From: Faucicola osloensis_D | Lineage (GTDB): Bacteria > Pseudomonadota > Gammaproteobacteria > Pseudomonadales > Moraxellaceae | DNA: 64,000 bases | Assembly: GCA_020041925.1 (NCBI GenBank) | Contig: CP083409.1 | Direction: 5' to 3' (one strand) | Shown: piece after piece, positions 43,758-52,709 of the stretch | How the letters are laid out: each line of letters opens with the position of its first letter | Position numbering within the stretch: the stretch's first letter is position 1 | Made by a program: the position numbers and the translations under genes | Notes under the pieces: generated by a model | What the model was told of the DNA's origin: nothing | The model's input: the letters and a program-made list of their open reading frames with translations, nothing else | Databases searched by the model: none

Positions 43758-43951
43758 ATGACTTACAATTTATAAGTGATGGTGTATGACGTATGATTAA
43801 CGGGGCGGGGGAGTATTTAAGCCTGTTTTGGTAAGATTGTAGAAATATTTTTGACTGTTGTTAATTAAATCCCCACAAAAAACCTTGCTTTTCGTATCGG
43901 CTTTTGCTGAGATACCGATTACAATAATTTTAATAAAAATAGGATATCTTT

Positions 43952-44734
43952 ATGGTCGCCCACAACCCCATACCCAATTTTCAAACCGCAACTGATTCTA
44001 CGCCGCCATCCATCCCGCAAGCCCTCACCCCCCAGTTTCGAGAAATCGATTACGGCAATAACGTTGCCCAGCGTACCCTGTGCGTTTTGGTGCTGGATTT
44101 GTCAGGCTCAATGGCGATACGCTCAGGCAATGGCGAGAAACGCCGTATCGATATGCTTAATGAAGGGATTGAGGCGTTTTATCATGATTTGATGAAAGAT
44201 GAAACAGCCCGCAACCGTGTGCGTTTAGCCATTGTCATTGTGGGCGGGGTCAATGATACCGCAGAGCTGATGATGGACTGGACGGATGCAATTGATTTTT
44301 TCCCCATTACATTTCGTGAAAATGGCATGACGCCGCTTGGGCAAGGTATGTTGCTTGCGCTCAATTTGATTGAGCAAGAGCGTATCAATCTACGCGACAA
44401 CGGTATCAATTATACCCGTCCATGGGTTATTGCCATGACGGATGGTCTGCCCACTGACAGCCAAGATGTGTGGCAGGCGGCTATCAATCAATGTCACCAA
44501 GCCGAGCAAAATAATCAATGTATTATTTATCCGATTGCCATTGATGCGGGCGTGCAAGAAGTTAAGATGCTCAAGCAACTGTCGATTTTAACCCCGCCCG
44601 TGCATCTCAACTCCGTTAAATTTGTCGAATTTTTTGTGTGGTTGTCCGCGAGTCTTAAGACCGTGTCACAATCTGCGCCTGGGGAAACCGTGCAATTAGG
44701 GAGTATCTCACCGTGGGCGACCATTCAAAGTTGA
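43952..44734 (+). CDS. vWA-domain protein, TerY/YegL-like (first gene of the kinase/SEDS/PBP cluster)
   Basis: 260 residues, no signal peptide or membrane span. The von Willebrand A domain starts at about residue 43 with the MIDAS motif D49-L-S51-G-S53; the MIDAS Thr lies in NGMTPLGQG and a further Asp in AMTDGLPTDS. These match cytosolic TerY/YegL proteins, which occur with a PP2C phosphatase and a kinase. The metal-dependent adhesion site would bind a partner protein, plausibly the kinase or phosphatase next door. The ribosome-binding site is AGGAT, and the next gene follows after 64 bases. The biochemical role is inferred from family context only. Confidence 0.85.
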   Translation: MVAHNPIPNFQTATDSTPPSIPQALTPQFREIDYGNNVAQRTLCVLVLDLSGSMAIRSGNGEKRRIDMLNEGIEAFYHDLMKDETARNRVRLAIVIVGGVNDTAELMMDWTDAIDFFPITFRENGMTPLGQGMLLALNLIEQERINLRDNGINYTRPWVIAMTDGLPTDSQDVWQAAINQCHQAEQNNQCIIYPIAIDAGVQEVKMLKQLSILTPPVHLNSVKFVEFFVWLSASLKTVSQSAPGETVQLGSISPWATIQS

Positions 44735-44798
44735 TGGTAAAGACAATCACCTTCAATGCTCATGATAATAAAAACACCTAAAAAAATTGGGGATAATG

Positions 44799-46901
44799 AT
44801 GAACCAAACCACGGATTTGTTAGCGCAATCATCAGTCCAATCATCTTGGCAAGTGTATGGCGCATCCAGTATTGGTAAATCCCATATCGATAGCAACCTG
44901 CCCAATCAAGACAGTATCTATTTGCAAAAAACTGAACACGGTATGGTCGCTGTGGTATGTGATGGGGCGGGCTCAGCAAAATTTAGCCAAGCGGGTGCAG
45001 CGTTTTTTAGTCAATCGATTGGAAAAATGCTGCTCAGTCTCAATGTTAGTCGCAGTGTCAGTATCAGCGGCACTGCGTTTGATTTAGGACAACTTAAACA
45101 GCAAATTATCGAGCAATTATTACAAATACGCCTCGACCTGCAGTCACAGCTGCCCGCTGAATCGAGCCTAAGAGACTATCACACTACCTTTACTGGGCTA
45201 CTCATCCATTCTAATCATCAAGCCGTATTGGTGCAAATCGGCGATAGTCCTCTCATCACCAGCCAATTTGTTGTCCGCCGTCCTCACATTGATTATTTCA
45301 CCAACTTGCAAGTATACGGGGATGATAGCAAGAATGAATACGTCAATGAGACGCATTTTATCACCCAAGACAATTGGCAATCCTTTTTAAGGGTTGAGGC
45401 AATCGATTTATCGCAAGTGGATTGCCTTGCACTGATGTCGGATGGCTGTGCGGACTTGGTATTTGAAGGCGCAAGTATTACGCCCAAAATTTACCGCCCT
45501 TTTTTTGGCAACTTGCTATTTAATTTAACCCAAAGTCAAAGCTCACAGCAGGGCAGCGCGATTATTGAACAGGCGCTTGGCAACCCTGCGACCTATCGAT
45601 TAACCGGCGATGATAAATCCTTGGTGGTGTTATTAAAAAATCAACCGCATTATCAAAGCCTTGAACCGATGGTTGAGGTACAAAATGAAACCCTAGAGAA
45701 TGACACTATAGCGACTGCACCAAACAACCCCACGGTTTGGCATGCCGATGCTGCCAATCATAAAAATACCCGCGCCACTAGCACGCCTGATGGCGTAGTC
45801 TTTAATGACATAACCTCCAATAACATCAATAACATAGCGCTTACCCCAAATCCGCACTCTGACAGTGTTGTACAGACTGCTCCTGCAACGCCAGCTGCCA
45901 CAGCGTCACAGGTGTTGCCCCCTTCGCAGTCCGTCAGTGACTCAACCAGACAGCGGCGTAATACTGCTATGATGGCTGGCGCCGCGATGCTCATTGGCAC
46001 AGGTATATTGGGCTGGATAAATAAAGATCGATTGCTGCCCACACAAACTGTCAGCAATGCCAATACTGCGGCATCGGTGGCGAGCACAACGCCCACCTCG
46101 GCTATAACGCCCCCACTGACCGCGCACGCACTGGGTGATTCCTATGCCATTGACTTGAGCAAAGTCGCAACGGTTACCGAAATTGGCAATCCGAGCGATG
46201 ATCCCATCTTAAAGGTAATAATAGCCAGCCCGCAAGGTGGGTCTATCGATGCCATCGAGCAAAAATCCAAACCAACAAGCAGCGCTAAAACTAAAAACGA
46301 CAATAAAAACCAAAACAAAAATAGGGTTAATCAGCCATTATTATCCGCCACCGTTACCACGGTGGTCGCTAATAAAAACCCAACGGCTGCAACGGTTGCC
46401 AGAATTGCCAGTGGCGCAGCGAGTACCGCTTTGCAAAACCAACATACCGAGACCGAGGCTACTTTGACCGACTCACAATTTAACAATCATGCTATCAAAC
46501 TTGCGGCTAAAGCAAGCTGTTTGCCAGTTACCGATACCCATGATTTGACAAATTTAGGGGTCACCATCCAGCCCACCATGCATTACTACAACTGCCAAAT
46601 TAGCTTGCCTATCAAATCGATGACGAGCCAAATAGCTGGGTTAAGTAAAAAGACGGAAATCTTGGATAGTCTGACGCTTGACAAAGGGTTATCAGAAATT
46701 TTAACCGGCTCTACCACCAATACCGCAGCTATCGCCTCATCGGTTACGGGTTTGCCTGCTAGCATGGTCAGCGATTCTAGCGGCAATCAGCAAATACAGC
46801 TATACTATTTGGGTATTACTGAGCCAGTAAATCATATGAGTGCCATTGCTAGCACTGAGTTAGCCGCTTTACCCACCTCATCTGCCAATCTGAAGAGATA
46901 G
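44799..46901 (+). CDS. PP2C-type Ser/Thr phosphatase with single membrane span and periplasmic tail
   Basis: 700 residues from the ATG at 44799 (an adjacent ATG at 44796 is equally in frame; GGGGA lies 5 bases upstream of 44799). Residues ~10-285 form a PP2C_2/YegK-like phosphatase domain with metal-ligand motifs NQDS, CDGAGSAKFS, MSDGCAD and TGDDKS. A Thr/Pro/Asn-rich linker leads to one hydrophobic span at about 389-407 (MMAGAAMLIGTGILGWI), followed by about 290 residues predicted periplasmic, with two Cys. A membrane anchor with an exported domain is not usual for YegK-type phosphatases. It probably opposes the kinase encoded 3 bases downstream. Confidence 0.85.
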   Translation: MNQTTDLLAQSSVQSSWQVYGASSIGKSHIDSNLPNQDSIYLQKTEHGMVAVVCDGAGSAKFSQAGAAFFSQSIGKMLLSLNVSRSVSISGTAFDLGQLKQQIIEQLLQIRLDLQSQLPAESSLRDYHTTFTGLLIHSNHQAVLVQIGDSPLITSQFVVRRPHIDYFTNLQVYGDDSKNEYVNETHFITQDNWQSFLRVEAIDLSQVDCLALMSDGCADLVFEGASITPKIYRPFFGNLLFNLTQSQSSQQGSAIIEQALGNPATYRLTGDDKSLVVLLKNQPHYQSLEPMVEVQNETLENDTIATAPNNPTVWHADAANHKNTRATSTPDGVVFNDITSNNINNIALTPNPHSDSVVQTAPATPAATASQVLPPSQSVSDSTRQRRNTAMMAGAAMLIGTGILGWINKDRLLPTQTVSNANTAASVASTTPTSAITPPLTAHALGDSYAIDLSKVATVTEIGNPSDDPILKVIIASPQGGSIDAIEQKSKPTSSAKTKNDNKNQNKNRVNQPLLSATVTTVVANKNPTAATVARIASGAASTALQNQHTETEATLTDSQFNNHAIKLAAKASCLPVTDTHDLTNLGVTIQPTMHYYNCQISLPIKSMTSQIAGLSKKTEILDSLTLDKGLSEILTGSTTNTAAIASSVTGLPASMVSDSSGNQQIQLYYLGITEPVNHMSAIASTELAALPTSSANLKR

Positions 46902-46904
46902 TCC

Positions 46905-49427
46905 ATGCCGTATTTAATTGCAAACAATCAGCGTATCACCATTGATTTGCCTATCTCTCATGAGATCGGCTCTGGCGGTATGGGCATTGTCTACCGTCTT
47001 GGTAATCTGTTAGGCACGGGCAATTTGGTGGCAAAAATCTTTAAAAATCCCACTGATCCCAAAAACCCTAGCCTTGCCAAACTACAAGCCATGATGGCGC
47101 GCCCGCCTGAGCATATTTATGAAGTGATTAATGGGGTAGGGTATACCCAGTTTGCTTGGGTTAGACATCTGATTGTCGGCGAGCATGATGAGCTCATTGG
47201 CTACGCCATGCCAGAGCTGGATTTTGATAGGTCGTTATCGCTCAATCCTTTTATGTACCCACGAGAGGCGGCAAAACTGACTGCGTATCAGCAGAGTCTC
47301 AATTATCGCGTGCAGCTGTGTGCCAATATTAGCGCCTTGATGGCGGACTTACATAGTCATGGGCATGCCTTTATTGATTTTAAAGAAGCCAATATGCGCC
47401 TAATGCCAGAGCCAAACACGGGCATGGATGATGATTATAAAGGCTTTATCGTTGGGTTTATCGACTGTGATAGCTATCGTATTACTGCCAGTGATGGCAG
47501 TGTTTATCCAAGTCCTGTTATATCCCCTGAAATGACCAGTCCTGAGTATCATGAACACAAAGATATTGGTTTATTGGATGAAAAACACGACCGTTTTGTA
47601 CTGGCGATTGAGCTGTTTAAAATTTTAAACAATGGTATTCATCCATTTTATTTTATCCCTGTGTCAGACCGATTAAAAAATGCCGCCCATCGCAACACCG
47701 ACCAATTTATCAAAGAGCGGCTATATGCTTACGGCTTGCAGCCACAGCCACAGCCAGAGATTGCACCGCTAAAAAATAGCATTCATATGTGTTGGGATGA
47801 CCAAACCCGTGCAATGTTCGATAAAGCGTTTTTATCCACCCATCCAACTGATCGCCCAAGCGCCGCCGAGTGGGAAAACCATCTACGCGGATTGGTTCAA
47901 CACCGCCAGTTTAAAGTGTGTGAAAATTATCCCAATGATGCCAGCCACATTCATTTTGTCGGTAAACCCTGTCATCGCTGTCTGTTTCTAACTGTACCCA
48001 ATAACCCGTTAACCACGCCCGTACCCGCAATCAGCGCTGTAGCGACAACCAGCGTCTGGCAGACCACGCCCACCCATGCTTCTGTAGCGTCCACTGCCGC
48101 AAATCACCCAAGTCAGCAGCCAAGCGCGGCTTTGAGCGGTTTGATGGATGATGAAACATTGGCAAATAATCGTCGGCTTGAACAATCGCTCAATACTCAG
48201 GCTAACAGTCACACGGGCATACCGAGCCAACCCATCAATGTAATCAATGCAAATGTAGTCAATGCAGTGAATGCAGTGAATGCAGTCGACGACGCTAGCC
48301 AAACACCGGCGACTCATTCAATGGCGATGCCAGATACAATGGCAGATGCGATAACGGAACCTGCGCATCACACTGATACTACAGAGGCGACAGCCACTAC
48401 GCCACCGCATACCACTGCCACCGGTGAAGTATCTGTCAAAAAGCCCTATAAAGGGTGGTTGATAGCGATGATTGCTGCCCTAGTGGCAATCGGTGGCTAT
48501 GGCGTATCAAGGTTAAAATCCGCTTCAACACCCACAACATCACAATCAGCCACTACCAATCAGTCCGATAATACCAAAGCGGCAAGTACCGATGACAATC
48601 CACAAAAAAAACCAAAAAGCCAAAATAGTTACACTACCATCATCAAATCGCTGCCAACAGCAAAAGCCACTATGACGCAAGCGCTTAAAGCGCAAAATGG
48701 CTTTTTTTCTTCCTCGTCGCAAACTAGCGTAGCCAAGCTGTATCAAGACACGCTCGGTATTAGCCCTGATTTTTTTGATAACGTAGTCAAGGTGGGTGAG
48801 TTTGCCGAACCATCGCTCAAACAGCTGCAAGAGCTTGGTTACAGCCAAGATATCAATGCGACAAAGCAATACTCGCTTGAAGCCTTTCGCAACGCGGATA
48901 TGGGCTATTTTAAACAGCAGCCCATGAATAAAACGCTCGCCAAACAACTCAATGAAGCGGCAAAAAGCTATTACTGGCGCAAAAAAGACCCAAAAGCCGC
49001 CGTTTATCTTCAAGCACAAGCAGTGAAATATAATCCTAACCAAGGCGAATATGTCGCCAATTTCGCTTATTATTTATTTAAAAATAACTATCCTTATAGC
49101 AAATCTTTTTTGCTTTATGCGCTACAAACGCCGCGTGATAGCAGCAAATATCCCAACACTTATATGATTGAATTGGCAGCGGCAATGGCACTGCAAGCGG
49201 GTGATGACAAAGGCGCAGTGGGGTCGTTATTGGCACAGTTTTATACCACGGACGATCAACAAAAACGTTGCCAAAACATGTTAAATTATCCGCAAACCTA
49301 TCCAGAACTGGTACCCATCGCCGAGAAAGTATTAGCCATTATCGACCAGCAAAACAGTAGCGGCGCCAATCCTGTGCCCGCTGAGTGCTTGCCGCCATAC
49401 AACTGGGTGGTTGGATCGTCAAATTAG
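46905..49427 (+). CDS. Ser/Thr protein kinase-like protein (YegI/TerY-P type) with membrane span and periplasmic domain
   Basis: 840 residues. The N-terminal kinase domain has a Gly-rich loop GSGGMGIVY (22-30), ATP-binding Lys44, a catalytic loop D158-F-K160-x-x-N163 and D187-C-D in place of DFG (FIDCDSYRI), as in YegI-like kinases. A zinc-knuckle-like C...H...CxxC region follows (KVCENY, HIHF, KPCHRCLF). A Thr/Asn/Ala-rich linker with a 9-bp tandem repeat precedes one membrane span at about 518-537. About 300 helical, TPR-like periplasmic residues follow. The start lies 3 bases after the phosphatase stop. Kinase activity is predicted, not shown. Confidence 0.85.
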   Translation: MPYLIANNQRITIDLPISHEIGSGGMGIVYRLGNLLGTGNLVAKIFKNPTDPKNPSLAKLQAMMARPPEHIYEVINGVGYTQFAWVRHLIVGEHDELIGYAMPELDFDRSLSLNPFMYPREAAKLTAYQQSLNYRVQLCANISALMADLHSHGHAFIDFKEANMRLMPEPNTGMDDDYKGFIVGFIDCDSYRITASDGSVYPSPVISPEMTSPEYHEHKDIGLLDEKHDRFVLAIELFKILNNGIHPFYFIPVSDRLKNAAHRNTDQFIKERLYAYGLQPQPQPEIAPLKNSIHMCWDDQTRAMFDKAFLSTHPTDRPSAAEWENHLRGLVQHRQFKVCENYPNDASHIHFVGKPCHRCLFLTVPNNPLTTPVPAISAVATTSVWQTTPTHASVASTAANHPSQQPSAALSGLMDDETLANNRRLEQSLNTQANSHTGIPSQPINVINANVVNAVNAVNAVDDASQTPATHSMAMPDTMADAITEPAHHTDTTEATATTPPHTTATGEVSVKKPYKGWLIAMIAALVAIGGYGVSRLKSASTPTTSQSATTNQSDNTKAASTDDNPQKKPKSQNSYTTIIKSLPTAKATMTQALKAQNGFFSSSSQTSVAKLYQDTLGISPDFFDNVVKVGEFAEPSLKQLQELGYSQDINATKQYSLEAFRNADMGYFKQQPMNKTLAKQLNEAAKSYYWRKKDPKAAVYLQAQAVKYNPNQGEYVANFAYYLFKNNYPYSKSFLLYALQTPRDSSKYPNTYMIELAAAMALQAGDDKGAVGSLLAQFYTTDDQQKRCQNMLNYPQTYPELVPIAEKVLAIIDQQNSSGANPVPAECLPPYNWVVGSSN
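48252..48287. repeat. 9-bp unit repeated about four times in the kinase linker
   Basis: AATGTAGTC, AATGCAGTG, AATGCAGTG and AATGCAGTC lie in tandem, encoding a repeated N-A-V motif (NVVNAVNAVNAV) in the cytoplasmic linker before the membrane span. Copy-number change would keep the frame. Confidence 0.88.
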
Positions 49428-49468
49428 TTTATCAAATTGAAAATATGAAAATAGGGTAGTAAACATCT

Positions 49469-50359
49469 ATGATTATTGTCTGCCAACAATGTGGTCAAAA
49501 ATTACCAAAAACTGCGGTTATGTGCCCAAATTGTGGCAATCGTCAGTTTGCGCAACAATCTGATAATCATACTCAGCCGCAGCAAGCAAATTCGTTTGTA
49601 CAGTCAAGTGGCTATAATGCCCATGACGGTGCCTATACCGCGCCTCAGACCTCTCAGCTGACCCAGCCAGAACATTCTACTTGGCAAAGTTATACGCCAA
49701 ATCCATCTGCAGGCAATTATCAACCGACCGATATGCCGCCTATTCAGGCTAGTCAACCTATGCAGCAACCTGCTCAACCAATCTATGCACAGCCTAACCC
49801 TAACTATGAACATCCTAATTATGAACAGCCTGGTATTGCTCAGGCGTCAAATCCACCCGCAGTGCAACCCCAACAACCTAGCCAATACCCAACGCCCACT
49901 AGCAATCAGCTGCCTTCGACCGCGCTGCAGACTCGTAAGCCGGCTCATACCATGCTGTATGCAGGTTTTGTGCGCCGCGCATTGGCGTATCTGTTTGATT
50001 TAGCGTTAGTGAGTTTATTATTGGGATTGGCTTATCAATTACTGTTACCGCAGCTTTTACCGCAGCTTGGCATTCGTGGGTTTACCGATCAAACGCTTGC
50101 CTTGATAGCGTATGGATTTTATTTGTTTTATATGACGTTATTGACCTGTTTGGGGCGACAAGCAACGGTGGGCAAGGTGATTATGGGTATGTGGGTGTTT
50201 GGTATGCAGGGTCAACGGGTTAATTTTTTCCATGCGCTGATTCGAGAAACGCTCAAACTGATTTTGCTGCCATTTAGCTTTTTAATGTGGTTTACCGCCC
50301 GTAAACAAACGCTGCATGATTTAATCGCACGCACGGTGGTGTTATATGACCCCAATTAA
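49469..50359 (+). CDS. Zinc-ribbon and RDD-domain membrane protein
   Basis: 296 residues. An N-terminal zinc ribbon (C5, C8, C19, C22: CQQC...CPNC) is followed by a Gln/Pro/Asn-rich linker of about 130 residues with short repeats (PNYEHPNYEQP). A C-terminal RDD domain begins at about residue 165 (AGFVRRALAYLFDLALVSLL) with three membrane spans and ends TLHDLIARTVVLYDP, the usual RDD ending. RDD proteins have been linked to ion transport, but here the zinc ribbon and position within a kinase/cell-wall cluster suggest an adaptor. It starts 41 bases after the kinase gene. Confidence 0.85.
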   Translation: MIIVCQQCGQKLPKTAVMCPNCGNRQFAQQSDNHTQPQQANSFVQSSGYNAHDGAYTAPQTSQLTQPEHSTWQSYTPNPSAGNYQPTDMPPIQASQPMQQPAQPIYAQPNPNYEHPNYEQPGIAQASNPPAVQPQQPSQYPTPTSNQLPSTALQTRKPAHTMLYAGFVRRALAYLFDLALVSLLLGLAYQLLLPQLLPQLGIRGFTDQTLALIAYGFYLFYMTLLTCLGRQATVGKVIMGMWVFGMQGQRVNFFHALIRETLKLILLPFSFLMWFTARKQTLHDLIARTVVLYDPN

Positions 50360-50408
50360 TTTTTAAACAGGGATAACAATAAAAAAGTTAATCAATTTGG
50401 AAAACCCC

Positions 50409-52634
50409 ATGCTAAACATAGTGAGTCGTACAAAAGCCAGCAAAAAACCCAACGCCAAAGCGCAAACGTTGAGCGAAATCATGATTTTAGCGGTGGTATG
50501 GCTCCTGTTAATTGGCGCATTTTTACTAGCAGATTACGCCCATTCGCCCAAACTGCAGCGTTATCAACTCGAATTGATGAGCTATACTGAAGGCATCGCC
50601 AAACCGCAACTGCTCAGCAAATATTGTGGCGACAACGTCATTACTAATCTGTATGACAACCGTAATGACCCCAATTATGGCATGACTCAAGCCTGTGCTC
50701 AAGCCAGTCAGCCCACACAATTAATGAGTGAGGCAAAGCAACATTTTGCCAAAACCCAACAAGCTTTAGCGGCCGCATGGCAAGCCCAAGGCAAACAGCA
50801 ACGCCAAACCGAGCTGGTTGAAAATGAAACCGAAGTGAATTTGGGTGGCGATAAACTCAGCAATCGCCAAGACTGGCTACACCTTAACGCTAGTGGGCAA
50901 CTCGATAGTTTAAACAACCTAATGGCGCTGAAAACCGATAAATTATCCCCCGCCGACCAAGCCAATTTTGCGGTATCATTGCTTGCAGTTGCCGATGGCA
51001 ATCGACGTTTTGCCTACAATCGTCTGTTTAGCAATCAGCCTAGTATTGCCAAACTGTTAAATCAATCAGCAAATGATGTTGCCAGTATCTATGACGCCAA
51101 TAATAACCAACAAAAAGCCCTGCAAGCGAGCAATTTACTGCCGTTAATTGGCACGCCCACCCATTTGGGGATGCTCACTCAGGTGTGTATTTGGTCATGG
51201 GTGACGTGGGGCTTGCTATGGCTGTCGCGGCGTAAGCATTGGCTGGAAGTATTACCGATAGCCATCACCGTGTGGGGATTGGTCATTGCGGGTGTTAGCC
51301 ATACAGTGATATTGCCGATGATGGTGGGGGGCGTGCTGTTTTGCGTTGGTGTGCTACTGAGTGTGTTAACGATTTTTTCACCCATGCGTCGGTTGATGGA
51401 AAAATTCCCTGATAACCGTGCCATGCTGTCATCCGCGTGGATTTATCCGTTGTTTGTAGGCTTTGCCACCTTTGGCTTGATGATTTTATTTGATTTAAGC
51501 ACCCGTAGTTATTTGTCACTGCGTTATATTTTTCTCAATCATTTCAAAGATTTGTTTTGGTGTTTTGTGTTTATTAGCCTGGCTCGCCCGATTAGCAGTT
51601 TGGTTAGTTGGGGGCTTAAAACCCTCATTGCCAATAACTTACTACACAGCAGTTGGGGCAATGTTAAATCGGCAATGACTAAAGCGCGTGTGTGGCTGCT
51701 TGCCTTTGCGGTGGGTTATTTGGGCTTGGCAGTGTTGATTCACAGTGACAGTGCGAAAGTCGCTGAATTGTCAAAAATTTGGCTGATGGTGTTTTTGGGC
51801 GTGTTTTTGGCCATTAACCAACGCGGCTTGATTAATCATCTGTTCTTTCGCTCCAAAAAAATGACGCTGCTGCTTGCTTTTGCCGTGGTTTTGCCGTTTA
51901 TCGCGCTGGGTATTGCCAATGAAAAAGGCACCATGCTGGTATTTTTGTTTTTGTTTACCTTTTTGGTAGGCGTGGCGCTATCTAACAAAATTTTCCAAAT
52001 GGGCGGGCGGGGTTATATTTTGGGCGTGTTGTCGAGTACCGCGATTTTGCTTTTGCTGATGATGGTATTGGTGAATTTAAGCGGGTTTGATGCGCGTACT
52101 GCCGAGCGGGTCAATGCGTGGGTCAATCCGTTTGTGGCGAGCAACGATCAGATGGCGATTTTGCATTGGTTTCGCGATAGTGTGCCAATGATTGGCTATG
52201 GGTTTGGCGATATTCCGTGGTGTGGGTATCATTTGTCGGGCTGTCAGGGCGTGCCGCTACAGATGCAAAGTGACTATACGATTACCTCGGTGATGGCAGT
52301 GGTGGGTATCGGGGCAAGTGTGGTGCTGATGATGGTGTATTTTGCGTGGCTTGCGTTGATGGCACGTCAGCAGATGGCGTTCGCCAGTGAGCAGATGAAA
52401 TCACGGCTGTTGTCGGGCGGTTATTTTTTGCTGGCGTGGGTGATTTTGCTGTGGGTGGTGATTACGGTGTTTCAGGCACTTGTCACCATTTCGGGGAATT
52501 TAGGAATTTTACCGCTGACGGGGGTGACGTTGCCGTTTTTAAGTTATGGCACCAGTAATTTATGGCTCAATAGTATTATGCTCAGTTTGGCGCTGTTTCA
52601 GCCAAAGTTGATGTTGGACGGCAATAAACCATAA
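50409..52634 (+). CDS. Divergent SEDS (FtsW/RodA-like) glycosyltransferase-type protein
   Basis: 741 residues from the ATG at 50409 (GGA just upstream; a TTG at 50397 is in frame), roughly twice RodA (370). One span near residues 22-44 is followed by about 200 predicted periplasmic residues, then about ten spans. SEDS hallmarks are visible: RVNAWVNP from Arg567 (RodA RVMMLLDP), GYGFGD, Asp622 in QSDYTITSVM (matching the essential Asp of RodA HTDFIFAVL), and LTGVTLPFLSYGTSN near the end. The QPDxGT motif is replaced by NEKGT (505-508). A C605-x6-C612 pair precedes Asp622. SEDS proteins polymerise lipid II with a class B PBP, encoded next. Confidence 0.85.
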   Translation: MLNIVSRTKASKKPNAKAQTLSEIMILAVVWLLLIGAFLLADYAHSPKLQRYQLELMSYTEGIAKPQLLSKYCGDNVITNLYDNRNDPNYGMTQACAQASQPTQLMSEAKQHFAKTQQALAAAWQAQGKQQRQTELVENETEVNLGGDKLSNRQDWLHLNASGQLDSLNNLMALKTDKLSPADQANFAVSLLAVADGNRRFAYNRLFSNQPSIAKLLNQSANDVASIYDANNNQQKALQASNLLPLIGTPTHLGMLTQVCIWSWVTWGLLWLSRRKHWLEVLPIAITVWGLVIAGVSHTVILPMMVGGVLFCVGVLLSVLTIFSPMRRLMEKFPDNRAMLSSAWIYPLFVGFATFGLMILFDLSTRSYLSLRYIFLNHFKDLFWCFVFISLARPISSLVSWGLKTLIANNLLHSSWGNVKSAMTKARVWLLAFAVGYLGLAVLIHSDSAKVAELSKIWLMVFLGVFLAINQRGLINHLFFRSKKMTLLLAFAVVLPFIALGIANEKGTMLVFLFLFTFLVGVALSNKIFQMGGRGYILGVLSSTAILLLLMMVLVNLSGFDARTAERVNAWVNPFVASNDQMAILHWFRDSVPMIGYGFGDIPWCGYHLSGCQGVPLQMQSDYTITSVMAVVGIGASVVLMMVYFAWLALMARQQMAFASEQMKSRLLSGGYFLLAWVILLWVVITVFQALVTISGNLGILPLTGVTLPFLSYGTSNLWLNSIMLSLALFQPKLMLDGNKP

Positions 52635-52709
52635 ACCGTATGCTCAATAACTTATCCAATCGTAGAAACGTCAAATTTTAGTAAGGCTTGCAAAAATTAA
52701 AGGTTCAAA

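Noticed and set aside
43758..43951. Promoter of the kinase/SEDS/PBP cluster
   Set aside because: A TTGACT at 43851 and a TACAAT at 43920 are present but neither has a partner at normal spacing, so no promoter is called.
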